Shown here: piece by piece, positions 9,840 to 21,281 of the stretch | Position numbering within the stretch: position 1 is the first letter of the stretch | How the letters are laid out: each line of letters begins with the position of its first letter | Source: Rhyzopertha dominica | Lineage: Eukaryota; Arthropoda; Insecta; Coleoptera; Bostrichidae | Reading direction: 5' to 3' | Length of the DNA stretch: 64,000 nt | NCBI GenBank assembly: GCA_025024175.1 | Contig: QCXZ01000137.1 | Location: 21,142,001-21,206,000, forward strand | The notes under the pieces: model-generated | Seen by the model: only the letters and a program-made list of their open reading frames with translations | Told to the model about the DNA's origin: nothing | Database searches by the model: none | Position numbers and translations under genes: made by a program

Positions 9840-12800
9840 TTGTTTTAACAATTGCTTTTCAATATCGTAAGCAAAAATGTATACATATAGAATGGTAAAG
9901 GTAAATATTTAGAAAAAAAAATAATAGTAAAGCCATTTATATCTGTAAATTGTTCTTAATTAATATTCCCCAAATTTTTCTACTGCCCCACGCAGCTTGA
10001 TTTTTCTTCGGCTGATGCTGTGCAACTAATAACAATATAATGGTTTTATTCGCGTTTACTGTCATTCCAACGTCTTTACACTTTCTACTACGTTGAGTTC
10101 TATATATGATATTAGCATGCGTACACAGCTTTTGGTCTAAGGGGGGGGGGGGCAAAGCAGGAATTTCCCTTACTGAATAATTCAACATAAATAAAAATGT
10201 GCCTTTATCGGATTATGTACCTAAGTAATTAACGAGGTATTTATTTCATGACAATCTTTGTTAATTTTCTGCAAGGTGACTTAAAACATCTTCTGTGAAG
10301 GCCCAAGTTTTTTATGTTTTTTTATATACTGTTCTAAAAAGCTCGTTTATCCCTAACTCAATTATTGATGATCTCAGTTGGGCGATATCTAACGCATTCA
10401 GTTGCTTGTCTATCACGTTTAACACAAGATGAGTATATACATTTTATTTGGAAGAATAAAGATCCGTGATCCACATAATCTATAGTAATGTCAAACGAAC
10501 TACCAAAGAAATATAAATTTCGCCTTAAGCATTTACTAATAGAACCACGTTTTATGATTTGGAATTTGCACATATCAAATAATTAATTAACCGATGAGCT
10601 TTTTAATTTCAACTTTTCGCATTAAAAGCTTCAGAAATTAGGAGTAAAAAGCTAGCAAGTATAGATTAAGGAAATTATCAAAACTGAGAATGAGGAAACA
10701 ACCTGGTCGTGAAATAGTACCTAAGACTGTCATGATTTAAGCTGCTGGTTTAGCTAATCTTAGTTGAACTTAAAAATACAAGTTATAAGCCCCAGCATTA
10801 TGCGTCAGCTGGCCAAACTCCACCAATCAGCATTAAATTGATGGTCGTTTTATCTCTACCAATTTTTACTCATACATCAAATTTTACTCAAATTTGTTTA
10901 TATTTTAAAACCATCATTTGTTATTGTTCTCAAGTTGAAAAAATCCTTTCATGTATTTTATTCATCTTGCTGGCTGTCACTGATTTGCAAAAATGGCTCA
11001 ATATCGCTAAAAACGTATGTTAAAATTTTTTACGAAATTTACTTGACTATAATGAAATCTGCATGGATTAACAATTAAACACGCAGTATAAATTATTACA
11101 AATGTAATTATTCCTTAAGTTCAATTAATCTTATGATGGCAATGTAAGTTTTACTTCGATTATTACTTCGGCGGCAGTTTTTATGTGACATAAAAGTAAT
11201 TTATGTTTTTAACTTTAATCATAAAAACATAGATTATGTGCTTAAAGCGACTAATATCGTCATCTGAATCTGAATATGAGCACATCGATAATACTCCATT
11301 AAACTTGGATATTAGCAAATTTTGGATTAAAAACCGTGATCGCATTGATCTGATATTTTAAATAGATCAAATTTGAGTACTTCTTTTTGCTCGTTGGCTA
11401 AAATAATGACCAGGGCATAAATCGAAAATAGTGCTGTTGGGTCGATTATATAAATGCGAGATAATAACCAGACACCGCAACACATCACTAAAATGATAGC
11501 ATATTACATCTCAATTTTCGACGACGATTTTGTACACATTATGAGTAGGTATTGCGTAAAATCAGAATTAGATAGTCGCATAAAATTATGCAAGACATGC
11601 TTTGTTATGAACACCGTACAGAATATACCATCTTTTATTTAGACTGAGTCTTTGGGTTTATTTGATTATCCCATTTTTCATTTAGCTATTATTTTTTCAA
11701 GTTAAGCCAACCTCCGTAGTCCACCAGTGCACTGCTTCCAAAAATTAACCCATCACTTAATATTTTAACCAAATTAAGCCTCATTTAAATAAACTGAAAT
11801 ATATTTAATCTGTTTTTAAAAAGTCTTTTGTATACTGGCATTTTAACAGCACACCGGGTTTTAATTCGTGCTTATAATACTACTGGATTTCTAAAATTTA
11901 CATTAAATAGACATTCGTAACTCTTAGTTCGGATGGATTTTTGCTCGAAATAACTGATATTTTTGATTTTTTTTGTTTCCCTGTATTAATTTTGAAATTT
12001 GGAACTAAGAAGATTGGAGTTACCGCCAAATAAAAATGTGTGACCGATTCTGTGTATTCCACATAACAGAATCATGCATAGTAGAACAATCCCTATAAGA
12101 AAACATATTAGAAGAGCTGAGCAAAGTAGAAATCGTATTATGACCCCTGGCCAAAATAACCTTGGAAACAGTTTGACAACGACTTATTGAATGTCATTTG
12201 CATAGGTCAAATATGGGTTCTGGATGAAAATTGTGAAATACGCTTATCTATAAATTTTACTTCATTAATAATTTAGTAAATACGTACTTAATTAATCAGC
12301 TAAATGTATGGAAGGTGGAAAGGGTCCAGAGTTGGCAGTCCAGGTCCAGGAAGGGCAGGTGCCCCCCTTTCGGTACGCCCATGTTAGCATGCATATTTTC
12401 GAAACAATGTTTCTATCTTTCAATAACATCTCCTTCTGAATTCAAAGTTTTCCTAATGTTGTTTGCATTTTTTTACTATTTCTTGGCGTCTTTATCACTT
12501 CACATAATATTTTTAATATCGTTTAGGTACTGTTGCATTCTACCTTCTGCCCTAATTCGTTCTTTTGTGTTTTTCACTATGAGATTACCTTCTTTGTTCC
12601 TTATTCTTTTACTATTTGAGCATTTCCAGTTCTCTTTCTACAAGTCTATACCAATAAGTATTGTTAGATGGCTGATGGTGCACCTCTTCTTGTGTCTATA
12701 AAGAGTTGCTGTACCAAATGTTTCCTGTTGTTTAATAATACAGTAAAAATAGCACGCATCTTGATAATATTAATAGGTCAACATCCAATCAAATTACCGA

Positions 12801-14200
12801 AAATACATACCATATTACGTGAACTTTAACAAACACACTAGGAAAGAAGGCAATTAAAAATAACCTCGAAAATAACACACCAATTCAATTATACATTAGT
12901 GGCAACTAACATGAAAATTGCAGTTACACCTTTAAATAAATTAATTTGAATCAAAGTTCATGTTACAAAGTCCTACAACTGAAATGAATTGATTAGACAC
13001 AATACATACCGATATACAGCTTTTGTTGTCTTGCGCTGACTGAGGAATAAAAAATCTAGCTGAAATCGATGATCAGTGTAACTTGTTACGCAATAAATTA
13101 CATAAAAAACTAAGGCCTGTACCTATTTTACGTTATGTGAAGAACTACAGTTAAACCTTCTTAAAATAATGATTGTAGACTGTAAAGAGCAATCCTGATT
13201 ACCAAAGTACTTTAGCAACAAGTGCTGTATGTTCCATCAGTTATTTTCTTGCTTCCTGTCAAATGCATGTCCTTGAAATTATTGCAGAATTGCTTAAATA
13301 CTTAATTAATTAATTACTTAAACACCAATATCTAAAAGCGTGTTCAAATTGATATATTACACAGTACCCAATCGAAAAGTTTATTGATGGTGATGTTCTA
13401 AGCTGCACTGCAAGACATCCGCATGCTTTAGATCATCTACGAAGCAGCATTGACATTTAATCCCAGATGCCACGCTTCAAATTAATAAAGAACATTATCC
13501 AAGTCTATTTATGTGCTCCAAAAATATTACAAGGTGACCCAAAAATAGCAATGTGTACGATCCTTACTTTTTGTTCCACAAATAAAATTTATTTGTGTAT
13601 ATAGCGCATAAGACATGTTATTAAAGCAGACAGAATGAGTATACAACACAGCGCTGTATAGGTTTGCCGCCAAATAAAAGTAATTATCAACGTCCCCTCG
13701 AGCTAAATAAGGATAAACGGGTAAATTTCTAGCGTAAAGAGTAACCAATACCTTGCAAGGATTTAAGTTGAGAATTTTTTACAAATTTGCAATGTGTTAA
13801 TATGAGCCAACAATACAGATTATCAGAAACCAAATATCTGCTTACTTGAAAAACGATTAAAAACTTAATATAATAAATAACTACATGGTTCTTACCGCAT
13901 ATAGTATACACTGACAGTCCACTAACAAATTTTATAGTAAAATGTAGAAAAAATTGTGTTTTTGTACTTGTATAAAACTGACAGGTAAGCAACAATTGAT
14001 GAATGGTTTACGTATTTGAGAAATTACTATAATTAAATAATTCATTTTTGAGATTTTTGTCGATTACAAGTGCCATTATGAGTTAAGATATTCTACGTCT
14101 GATTTTTATCTGATGTCTGAACCTACATTCTTTTAAGATCAAATGATTTAGTAAAGAAAGCAGTCCAAATACGACCTATAACTTTGTCGAAGTTCAATAA
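9840..14200. other. long AT-rich non-coding stretch with faint retroelement traces
   Basis: Apart from the faint reverse-transcriptase trace at 9995-10110 (listed separately), I see no gene. A run of 12 Gs lies at about 10141-10152. The plus-strand open frame at 12315-12701 is hydrophobic and looks like the complement of AT-rich sequence. Its minus strand has short pieces such as IRNKEGNLIVKNTKERIRAE that faintly recall non-LTR proteins, not enough to call. Confidence 0.35.
9995..10110 (-). pseudogene. possible non-LTR reverse-transcriptase scrap
   Basis: The minus strand reads RKCKDVGMTVNANKTI, which resembles the reverse-transcriptase segment after the catalytic YADD in non-LTR elements (pattern KxVGLxxNxxKTK). 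No catalytic motif is preserved next to it. This rests on one short match. Confidence 0.3.
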
Positions 14201-14209
14201 GTACAAATT

Positions 14210-14830
14210 GCCTGACTGTTTTGCCCAGCAAAATTCCCGCTAAGCACAGTATCAGCCCTGCATAATCATGTATTCAGTCCTAACCTAATGCCAGGTCGTC
14301 ATTCAATAACAAAAATTTTCATCCAACCTTTCCACAGAATAAAAAATTGCCTTCAAAAATCGCAAATCCAACTCAGAGATAACCATCCCATCGACTGTAG
14401 CCCTTAAGACTTCAAATTATGTATAAAAAAATCAACAAACTTTTACAACTGAAGTGTCATACATTCCCACCCTATTTCAATGCCAAAGATTTCCTAAATT
14501 CCTCAAGATATCTCGAAAAGGTTAGCTCCCCCGTAAAGGTCTTTAAAAAATCATAAAAAACAAATTCCACTCAAGCCCATCGTCAGCATAGCACTACTGA
14601 GTATTGACTAAACCACCATAGCACTGCCAAGTTTTTAGCGAATCTTCTAAATAACTACACGAAGAAAACATGTTCACATGTTCGCAAATTCGAGCAATTT
14701 GTAAATATTCTGTCAGAACTCACTCTCGACCCAGAAAAAAAATTAGTTAGCTTAGATGTTACATCATTATTTACAAAAGTGCGAATTTCTGAATCCGTGA
14801 CAATCAACCGTTAGATATTACCCACCAGTA
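14210..14830 (+). pseudogene. Penelope-like reverse-transcriptase remnant (second PLE family)
   Basis: Around 14610-14800 the plus strand reads AKFLANLLNNYTKKTCSH, then RKFEQFVNILSELTLD and KKLVSLDVTSLFTKVRISES. This is the conserved start of the Penelope reverse-transcriptase palm (LVSFDVxSLFTKVP), with the first catalytic Asp present. Upstream (about 14330-14600) is more weakly recognisable and broken by stops. The residues differ from the Penelope copies at 35 and 50 kb (ILVSFDITPLFTKIP), so it is another family. The YVDD part is missing. Confidence 0.7.
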
Positions 14831-15800
14831 TTTGCAAATTGTAGTATTCGACGGTTAAACTGATCCATAAATAAGCAAAGACTTTTATACATGTTCAGTT
14901 TCAATACGTTCAAAATTACTCAAAATTTCAAACAACATTTTCGCCATCAAATCCTACGTATGTTGGTACGCATAATGTTATCTTGTTTACGAATCAACTT
15001 GCATCACCGTTTTTCTCACACATAATAGTTCCATTAAAGTTGCACAGGTGTGTTACTATTAACCTCAAAGTAATAAATACAGTTGAGTGTGTTTTCATGC
15101 ATACGACTGCAAAGGCGTGTTTATGAGAAATAAATTGATTATACAAGCTCAGTTTAGAATAGCATGCAGTAATATAAAGACGCTGTGTTATAATACTGAC
15201 GGCCAAAACGCTGTAAGTCTTACATTAGTTTTAGTGTACTAAAAAATCTTCATCTGTAGATTTAAATTAATTGCCATGTGTACCAGACCTTCAGCCATTA
15301 TCATTCAGTTTACTAGGGTGTAAGCCATAGTGTTCAACCAATCGCGTGTGAAATACTCTAAAGGATGCCTCTTGCACATCAATGCTGCGTGACCTTTCAA
15401 GAAGCTATAAATATATGTAACACCGCCTACGAATAAAAGTTTCCAAAGATTTCAGTGTAGGTGACCGATCACGTGAAGACGCATTTGGTAGTAATCATAT
15501 GGTAATCATGAGGTTCTTCGTCTTTGACAAAGATTACAGGTGTAATCGAAACGTCAGACTATTAACTTTTTGTCAGTGTTTTCAAATGACAGTGATCTAT
15601 CCGACAAAATATTATCTTATATTTATGGACGCTGAAAGCATTCACCCTCATATGGTACAGTTTCTCCAAAGCTTTACTTAAATACCGGGAAAGTATGATA
15701 CAAGGTAATGGAAAATAAAAGGGGTAATAAATTATGGAATTAGCAACGCTTTATAATAGATCGCTCGTAAGCAATTTATAAATTAATGAATAAGGACCAA
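14831..15800. other. non-coding stretch, nothing recognised
   Basis: AT-rich; the short open frames show no recognisable domain. Confidence 0.4.
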
Positions 15801-16200
15801 AAACTTATGGGCCAATACGAATATAACATGGGATAGTGGAAAGCATGTTGCATGCAGCAAAAATAAAGTATCTGAGACGTGTCAAAGGTTTAACAAAAAT
15901 GAACAGAATAAGATTCGAAAAAATTAACGAAAAGTTAGAAATTAAATCGACACAACAGTATAATGGTTTGGACACTTGGTAAGAATAAATGACGAAGAAC
16001 CAGAAGCAAGTACCTATTGGAGACCAAACTAATGTGAAAACAATCAGAGGAAGAAAAACGTGACATGACCACCAAGAAGAGGATCCCGAGATTGAATAAG
16101 GCGAGAAGTGCAGCAAAGGCCAGAAAAAATGAAGAAAGACAATGTTGCAAATTAAGAAGCGCATACCTTTACACTCAATGAGTAAAAAAGGTTAAGTAAT
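15801..16200 (+). pseudogene. non-LTR retrotransposon 3' coding remnant (RTE/L1-like tail)
   Basis: The plus strand at about 15867-15955 reads KYLRRVKGLTKMNRIRFEKI followed by NEKLEIKSTQQ. This is the typical stretch downstream of the reverse transcriptase (MKYLRRVxGxTxxDRIRNExIRxxL). Later IRGRKT matches the RGRPRKTW motif that ends these proteins. Stops and shifts are frequent. The large minus-strand open frames here are shadows of this remnant. Confidence 0.6.
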
Positions 16201-16849
16201 TATATATATATATTGTATAGTAGTATGTATTTCTTGTATTCGCTCCGTGCAAGCCTGGAAGGGATAACTGAAACGATAGAAGCACTGAAGGTGATGAAAC
16301 AGAGAAACTTTGGCGGACCTAACCCTGTTTTTATATTGAAATAATAAATAAAATGGGCAATAACTTTTGTTGTATAGTAGATTATTGAAAAAGACTGGTA
16401 AAAATAGTACTCTGAAGTTTTATTGGTTTTCAGTAGCAACTCATAAGGTTTTTGATGCGATTAGACTGTTTTTTTTGCGCACGCGTTGAAATAGTATGTT
16501 ATCGCATATTTTTTGCCTTTTTTAAGCCTGTTTTAATAATTATTGATATTTTTGAATCAGTAACCTTAAAATAAAAAAAAATGAATTATATGACATATTT
16601 TCTGACATACGGCCATGATATTTGTAATAAAATGAATTAAGTAAGTATAAGAACACTATATGTAATAAAATATTTTAGTAAACTGTCACTGAATTCTAAT
16701 AAATAAATATTTAACATACAAGTCCTTTGGTGTTTATGAAGATAAGTCCTCCATTATTTTTATTTTCAATAAACGCACGGAGCGAATATGCAGATACAAG
16801 GTGTTCAGGCTGACAGTCTACAATGGCAATTTTTTTATTTATAGTCCTA
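16201..16849. other. AT-rich non-coding stretch
   Basis: A short (TA)n tract lies at 16200-16212. Nothing else recognised. Confidence 0.4.
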
Positions 16850-17345
16850 GATTGACGATTGCAATGGTTTCTTAATTTTTCGAGAAGAATCTAATGGTAA
16901 AAAACAATTGAGCGTCAACCGAGTGAGATCTTTACTACAATTTTCTTATTCTTAATGGAACGACCCCATCCTGAATAAAGCATTGGATATACCATATCGA
17001 ATTAAACAAAAAAATTACTGAGGTACCACCACGACCCTACACTCATTTGTTTTTGGGATAACTCATGTTGAATAATTGCTATGCACGGAATAGTCGAAGT
17101 ACAATATCTAACTTTTTTATGTGAAGTCGCAGAATACTCTGGTTTAAATAGACAATTTTTTTAATTTTTCAGAGAATAATCTCGTGGTAATAACAAAAAG
17201 AATGGAGCATCAGCTAATTTGGATATTATAACTATAACTTTGCTATTTTAAATGGAACGACCCCACTCTGAATAGCGCATTGAAAAAATATTACATCAAA
17301 AAATACTTCTGAAAGAACCCATGAAGATGGTGCCCAAAAGACCTT
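16850..17345 (+). repeat. imperfect tandem duplication, units of about 200 bp offset by about 290 bp
   Basis: The unit at about 16850-17060 and the unit at about 17140-17345 share an ordered series of blocks: TTAATTTTTC-GAGAA, ATCT-TGGTAA, TAATGGAACGACCCCA/AAATGGAACGACCCCA, CTGAATA and GCATTG. Identity is patchy, so the duplication is old. No gene content is visible. It could be one decayed repeat inserted twice. Confidence 0.55.
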
Positions 17346-17630
17346 TTTGTCATTTATACTTCAATAGCCGATGGTGATAAATTTATTAAAATTTGATAAA
17401 AACAAAATAATTTATCTTGAAACTTTTACGTCAACAACTTCTCAAAATGTTGTCCAATCATTATTTGACAATACCNTAAACACGACTCAAATTTTTTGCT
17501 TCTTTACATCACACGAAATCAGCTTCTACCCTCATGTCTTACTTGTCCCTTGAACTTCTCAACAGCTGTTTTCCAAGTATCCACGTAGAAAGCAGAACAA
17601 AAAAATTAACCAAGAAATTAGATTTTTCAG
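17346..17630. other. non-coding, nothing recognised
   Basis: AT-rich sequence with one N at about 17476. Confidence 0.35.
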
Positions 17631-17659
17631 TCTAATTGCACTTTAATGAAGATAAGATG

Positions 17660-17694
17660 GACAGTTTTAGATCTTATCAAGAGATCATCATCAG
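17660..17694 (-). ncRNA. decayed hammerhead-like core
   Basis: On the minus strand: CTGATGA (17694-17688), a hairpin GATCT...AGATC as stem II, then TAAAACTGTCC where GAAAC-GTC would be expected. The G of the conserved GAAA is changed to T and one base is extra, so activity is unlikely. The upstream minus-strand sequence (about 17700-18000) may belong to the same retroelement, but I recognise no domain. Confidence 0.4.
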
Positions 17695-17699
17695 CACTT

Positions 17700-19300
17700 A
17701 CGCTTACAAACACTCGGGGGTCAAAGGGTAGGGAGTCTTGAAGGGACTTGATTGTCAAAGTTAAGAGCAAATACATTAGTGCAAAGAAGGCTTTATAATA
17801 ATATTAACATTTAAAGAGAAATGTCAAGAAGGGGCAAATTTCACTTTAAAAGCAAACCATCAATAAACATAATGGGTGCTGTATAATTTGTAACATTTTA
17901 TAATATGAATAAAAAGTAAATTTTAAAGAGGTGTACTGAAAGGACTAACCCTCGGGTTGAAAGCAAAGTAACAAAATGGCCATTCCTTCATACCAACCCA
18001 TTTGCATGGAAATACTGCATCCAGATAATCGAGGACATTGTTTTGCAAAACGGCAGGGGGGAGAGGTCATCACCTTGTTGAAATCAAAGCATTACCTTCA
18101 ACAGGACATGGAAACAGAACGGAAACAATATTGGTCGTAATACTCCCTCATCTAGGGTGGATTTCATTTTTTCCGATAACGATAATTATTGTTTCAATTT
18201 ACATCACCATTTAACCTAAACGTTGATAAACGTTAGACAGTTCGCGCCCGCAGGATCCATTATTTACCAGTAAAACTGGAATATTCCATCAGTATCGTCT
18301 TCAGTCACTTCGTAGAGGACTGCAAGTTTGCAAGGATGTGATATTTGATTTGGGAATTCTTACAACCCAATCTTACAGTTTTCTTGAACAGTCAATAGTA
18401 CATTAAGCTTGCCCTCTTCTTTAGTTGCACTCCGTTGATGTACACATTCTGAATAAATAAATGACGTCATTTTGAGTTCGAGCCCTGTCTCCATATCTAA
18501 TAATCATTATGATTTCACTCTGGTAACTTTCACTAAAGACGTTGCTTTGAAGTTCTTCTCAAAGGAACTGAAGTATTTCTCGAAAAGCACTTGGTTGCTT
18601 CACAGAATTTGGTAAAATAACCAAATGCTTTTATTTTTATTTACCTATACAAAAAGTTTTACCAAGAACCGCAAATTAAATAAGTGGAGTTTATTAAATA
18701 TTGCTTGTGCTGATAAGAAGTGTTACTTTTACACCAATTTAAAGATGAAAGCCAAACATTTTTATATGATTTTGTATTGAAAACAATTTAAAGCCAAATA
18801 ACTGAACTTTGAAGTAAGGTGGATAGAAATGTGAATAACACGGAATATAAACCTGAAATGTGGTTGACATACTGTATAGTTTATATATACAGCTCGGAAT
18901 GAAAAAAAATGTTTAACCAGTTGAATAGCGAAATTATTTATTTAGGCTACCGTTTTTTAAATTTAAATGTTTTACTTGAATATAATTGTCTTACTAATTG
19001 CCCAATAGATCTTAAACAAATTAACGTCCATATATTTTAAATGGGTGTCTTGCTTTTACGTTTTGCAACTATGCGGCTAGCTACACTAATGACAATTTAG
19101 ATGTTTTAGCTCCCAAATTTCTGGCAACTTTTACGGGTTTTGCAAGCAAACGTGTTATGGGTTTTTAGAAAGAGGACCGAAAGAGAAGTGATGCTGATTC
19201 GAACTCAGGTGCGTCAGTTTATTTGGATGTGCCTTCCTATAATGAAAGTATAGTAAATAAACAGGGGGAAAAGACCTCCATCATTAGCCGAAAACACATG
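17700..19300. other. non-coding stretch, nothing firm
   Basis: No recognised domain. Moderately GC-richer pieces at 17990-18130 and 18230-18500 do not give convincing exons. Confidence 0.35.
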
Positions 19301-20760
19301 TAATCAAGTGGGCGTGTTACGCGACAACTTCGAAGGCAGATCAAACGGCCGCATCGGAGGACAGTCTCAGAAAGCCTGGACTCGGCGCGTCTCTGGCTTC
19401 TCCCGTCCATGAGATCGATGCGCAGCGTCGGGCGCACTAGAGGCGTCGCGACGGATGCTACATCCAGCACGGAATTCTTACAAATTCCGATGGACCAAGA
19501 GCAATTAAGCAGATGCTGGACACATATGCTGGCACGAAAACGCAACGCCGATTCAAGTATCCGGAAACCGGAGAAGCGGGGGATGGAACGTGTCAGCGAC
19601 GTTCCCAATGTGGGATCGCCGTTCTTTTCGTTTTATTCGAAAACATTAACGAATATGTTTCAAAAATGAATAGAAATGGTTAGTTTCAGTTTTGTTGGTT
19701 TGGATGCGGTTTTATAAGGGCTGGTTCTTATTTACTGATCTCGAAACTTTGCAGCAAGATGTTGTCTTTCTTTCTGTTTAGTGTTTACGGCGGAAATTCG
19801 CTTTCGTAACGGAAGTTTCAAAATCGCGGCAAAACGGTGACCTATTTTGGAAAGCGGCAGCGGGAGCAGAGCGCGCTCTGATCGATGGGTAGCGTGCGGA
19901 TGTGGATCATCTCACCTTCGCAGATGAAGCCCTGCTGTATGAGGCCCCACAACATGTCGCCGCAGTGGTGGCAGTAGGTGGGTTTGTGGAAGGTCTTCTT
20001 ACCGAAGCTGTGCCCGTGTGCGGCGGGCGGTTGTTCGGTCGGACCCGCCACCGACGCCATGACTCCTGCCCACCGTTCACGCCAGATTTTCACCGTGAAA
20101 TTACACTAGGCACACGCATATTATATGTCTATGTAATCTCGAAACCGTACGCGAACATGGTGTGGGCGTAGGGTATCTCTGCACGCCAGAGTTACATGCC
20201 TAAGGGGCATTTCTTGATGTCTCCCGTACACAGCTGACCATCACTTGCGAACTACGTGTGCGCATCCGCGGACCGTCCAGACGCGTCGACTGCTGCCGTC
20301 TCGGCGCCGATGCCGACACGGCCCGCCCATCCGCTGGGAACGACCGTGGAGGCATCTCTTCCCTTCGCCGCCAACTGCGTATGGCTCGTAGTGTTCTGTT
20401 CTGTTCCGGGAATATGCCACCGGGAACCGGGACGTCTGTAGCCACTATCCCAATAAAGTTTACACAAAGATAAACCGCGTTTACAGTGGCGCGCCGATGC
20501 CTTCTGAGGCCCCCCGAAATTTATTTACTGGGCCCTTTACGCTAAGAAAATTAACAAGTATATGCATATTTCCGCGCAAAAAACACGGCCTAAACGCCTC
20601 AAAAATCGCGCGGTAAAAAAATATCTAACAACCCCCAAATCTGCTTGAAAATGCACTGGCGTAGGACGAACGGACGTCGAAGAATACGCGACACAGCACA
20701 GCATAAGACAGAACACTCCGCGTCGTAAAGTATGTCCAAATTGAAACATTAATTTTTTGA
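19300..20760. promoter_or_regulatory. GC/CpG-rich island around the diacylglycerol kinase 5' exon
   Basis: Base composition shifts sharply here. CpG steps are dense (runs such as GGCGCGTC, CGTCGCGACG, GCGCGCTC, CGACGGCAGC) in a window that is otherwise AT-rich. Several overlapping open frames on both strands at 19237-19669 and 20200-20470 are expected from GC-rich sequence and match nothing I know. Because a coding first exon runs leftward from 20060, the part to its right (about 20070-20750) is the natural place for its promoter and 5' UTR. No TATA box was identified, so the exact start is unknown. Confidence 0.55.
19916..20060 (-). CDS. DGKQ: diacylglycerol kinase (theta-type), first coding exon with first C1 domain
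   Basis: The exon encodes 48 residues plus one base and starts at ATG 20060 (MASVAGPTEQPPAAHG). An in-frame TAG lies about 50 bases upstream, and a G stands at both -3 and +4, which supports this start. From residue 17 it carries the zinc-binding pattern H-x12-C-x2-C-x13-C of a C1 (diacylglycerol/phorbol-ester-type) domain: GHSFGKKTFHKPTYCHHC, then LWGLIQQGFIC. The exon ends GAAG|GTGAGA, an excellent splice donor that cuts the domain before its fourth zinc Cys. The wording GHSFxKKTFHKPTYCHHC is, to my knowledge, that of DGK theta orthologues rather than PKC. These enzymes phosphorylate diacylglycerol to phosphatidic acid and end DAG signalling. The downstream exons (remaining C1 domains, Ras-associating and kinase domains) were not recognised in the window and may lie beyond its left edge. 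Confidence 0.7.
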
Positions 20761-21126
20761 AAACTAGGCGCGACCGCAAGAAATGGATTTCATATTCGTG
20801 TTCAGGAGGACAGTTTCTAGGGGTATGCACAATTTGAGCTCGATAGGTAATGGGACGCTGTAGTAAATAATTACCCTTATTTTTTAGTGTTTANAAAACA
20901 AAGCCAAAATATTATAAACAAATTAGCTCTTAACACACAAAAAAAAAACCGCTGCAAATTGAATCGAAACTTTCACTATAAATTGTCAACATGACATACA
21001 TTTTTATAGAAATAAAATATATAAATATATTGTATGAAGAATAATGAGGTTTTGAGTATTTTGTCTCTCTACACTTTTTTTTCTACGACAAACGGTTCTC
21101 GTGATATTAGCAAACATCCATAAATT

Positions 21127-21281
21127 AAAATGCATGTCTATGCTGTGCTGTCTGCACCTCAACCAACTGCAGATAGATCTATTTCGCTGTCATTACAGCT
21201 CATCAGGTGGCTTTGTCATCGTGTCAGTGTAATGCTGACAGATGGCATTGCCATCCTAAATTCTTACTAAACCCATAAATT
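21127..21281 (-). mobile_element. 146-bp insertion with hammerhead-like core and 9-bp duplication
   Basis: Copy 1 of the dispersed repeat is interrupted by sequence absent from copy 2. CCATAAATT occurs at 21118-21126 and again at 21273-21281, flanking the insert (21127-21272). Copy 2 has a single ACATAAATT at the same point (about 53168). The insert has no terminal inverted repeats and no coding capacity. Its minus strand carries a hammerhead-like core (listed separately). It behaves like a short retrotransposed, SINE-like or solo-terminal-repeat element. Confidence 0.75.
21172..21206 (-). ncRNA. hammerhead-ribozyme-like core within the 146-bp insertion
   Basis: Minus strand: CTGATGA (21206-21200), a perfect stem II hairpin GCTGT-AATG-ACAGC, then GAAA (21185-21182) overlapping the palindrome ATAGATCTAT (21182-21173), then C. 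ATAGATCTAT can form stem III within one molecule or between two. All core bases (CUGAUGA, GAAA, UH) are intact. Stem I is the weak point: the bases outside the core (GCCAC before, TGCAG after) do not pair well. Confidence 0.6.

Noticed and set aside
12315..12701. 128-residue hydrophobic plus-strand open frame
   Set aside because: Low-complexity Phe/Leu/Ser-rich translation typical of the complement of A-rich sequence; no start context, domain or splice support.
15805..16164. 119-residue minus-strand open frame
   Set aside because: It is the antisense of the non-LTR remnant that reads sensibly on the plus strand.
19237..19669. Open frames of 123 and 86 residues flanking the diacylglycerol kinase exon
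   Set aside because: No recognisable family and opposite strands compete; kept only as part of the GC-rich island.
19842..20093. A longer start (GTG at 20093) for the diacylglycerol kinase exon and read-through past 19916
   Set aside because: GTG is not a likely start in an animal gene, ATG at 20060 has good context, and the consensus donor at 19916 breaks the frame before nonsense residues.
20200..20473. Overlapping open frames in the GC-rich island
   Set aside because: Several frames on both strands are open at once, as expected from few stop codons in GC-rich sequence; none shows a domain.
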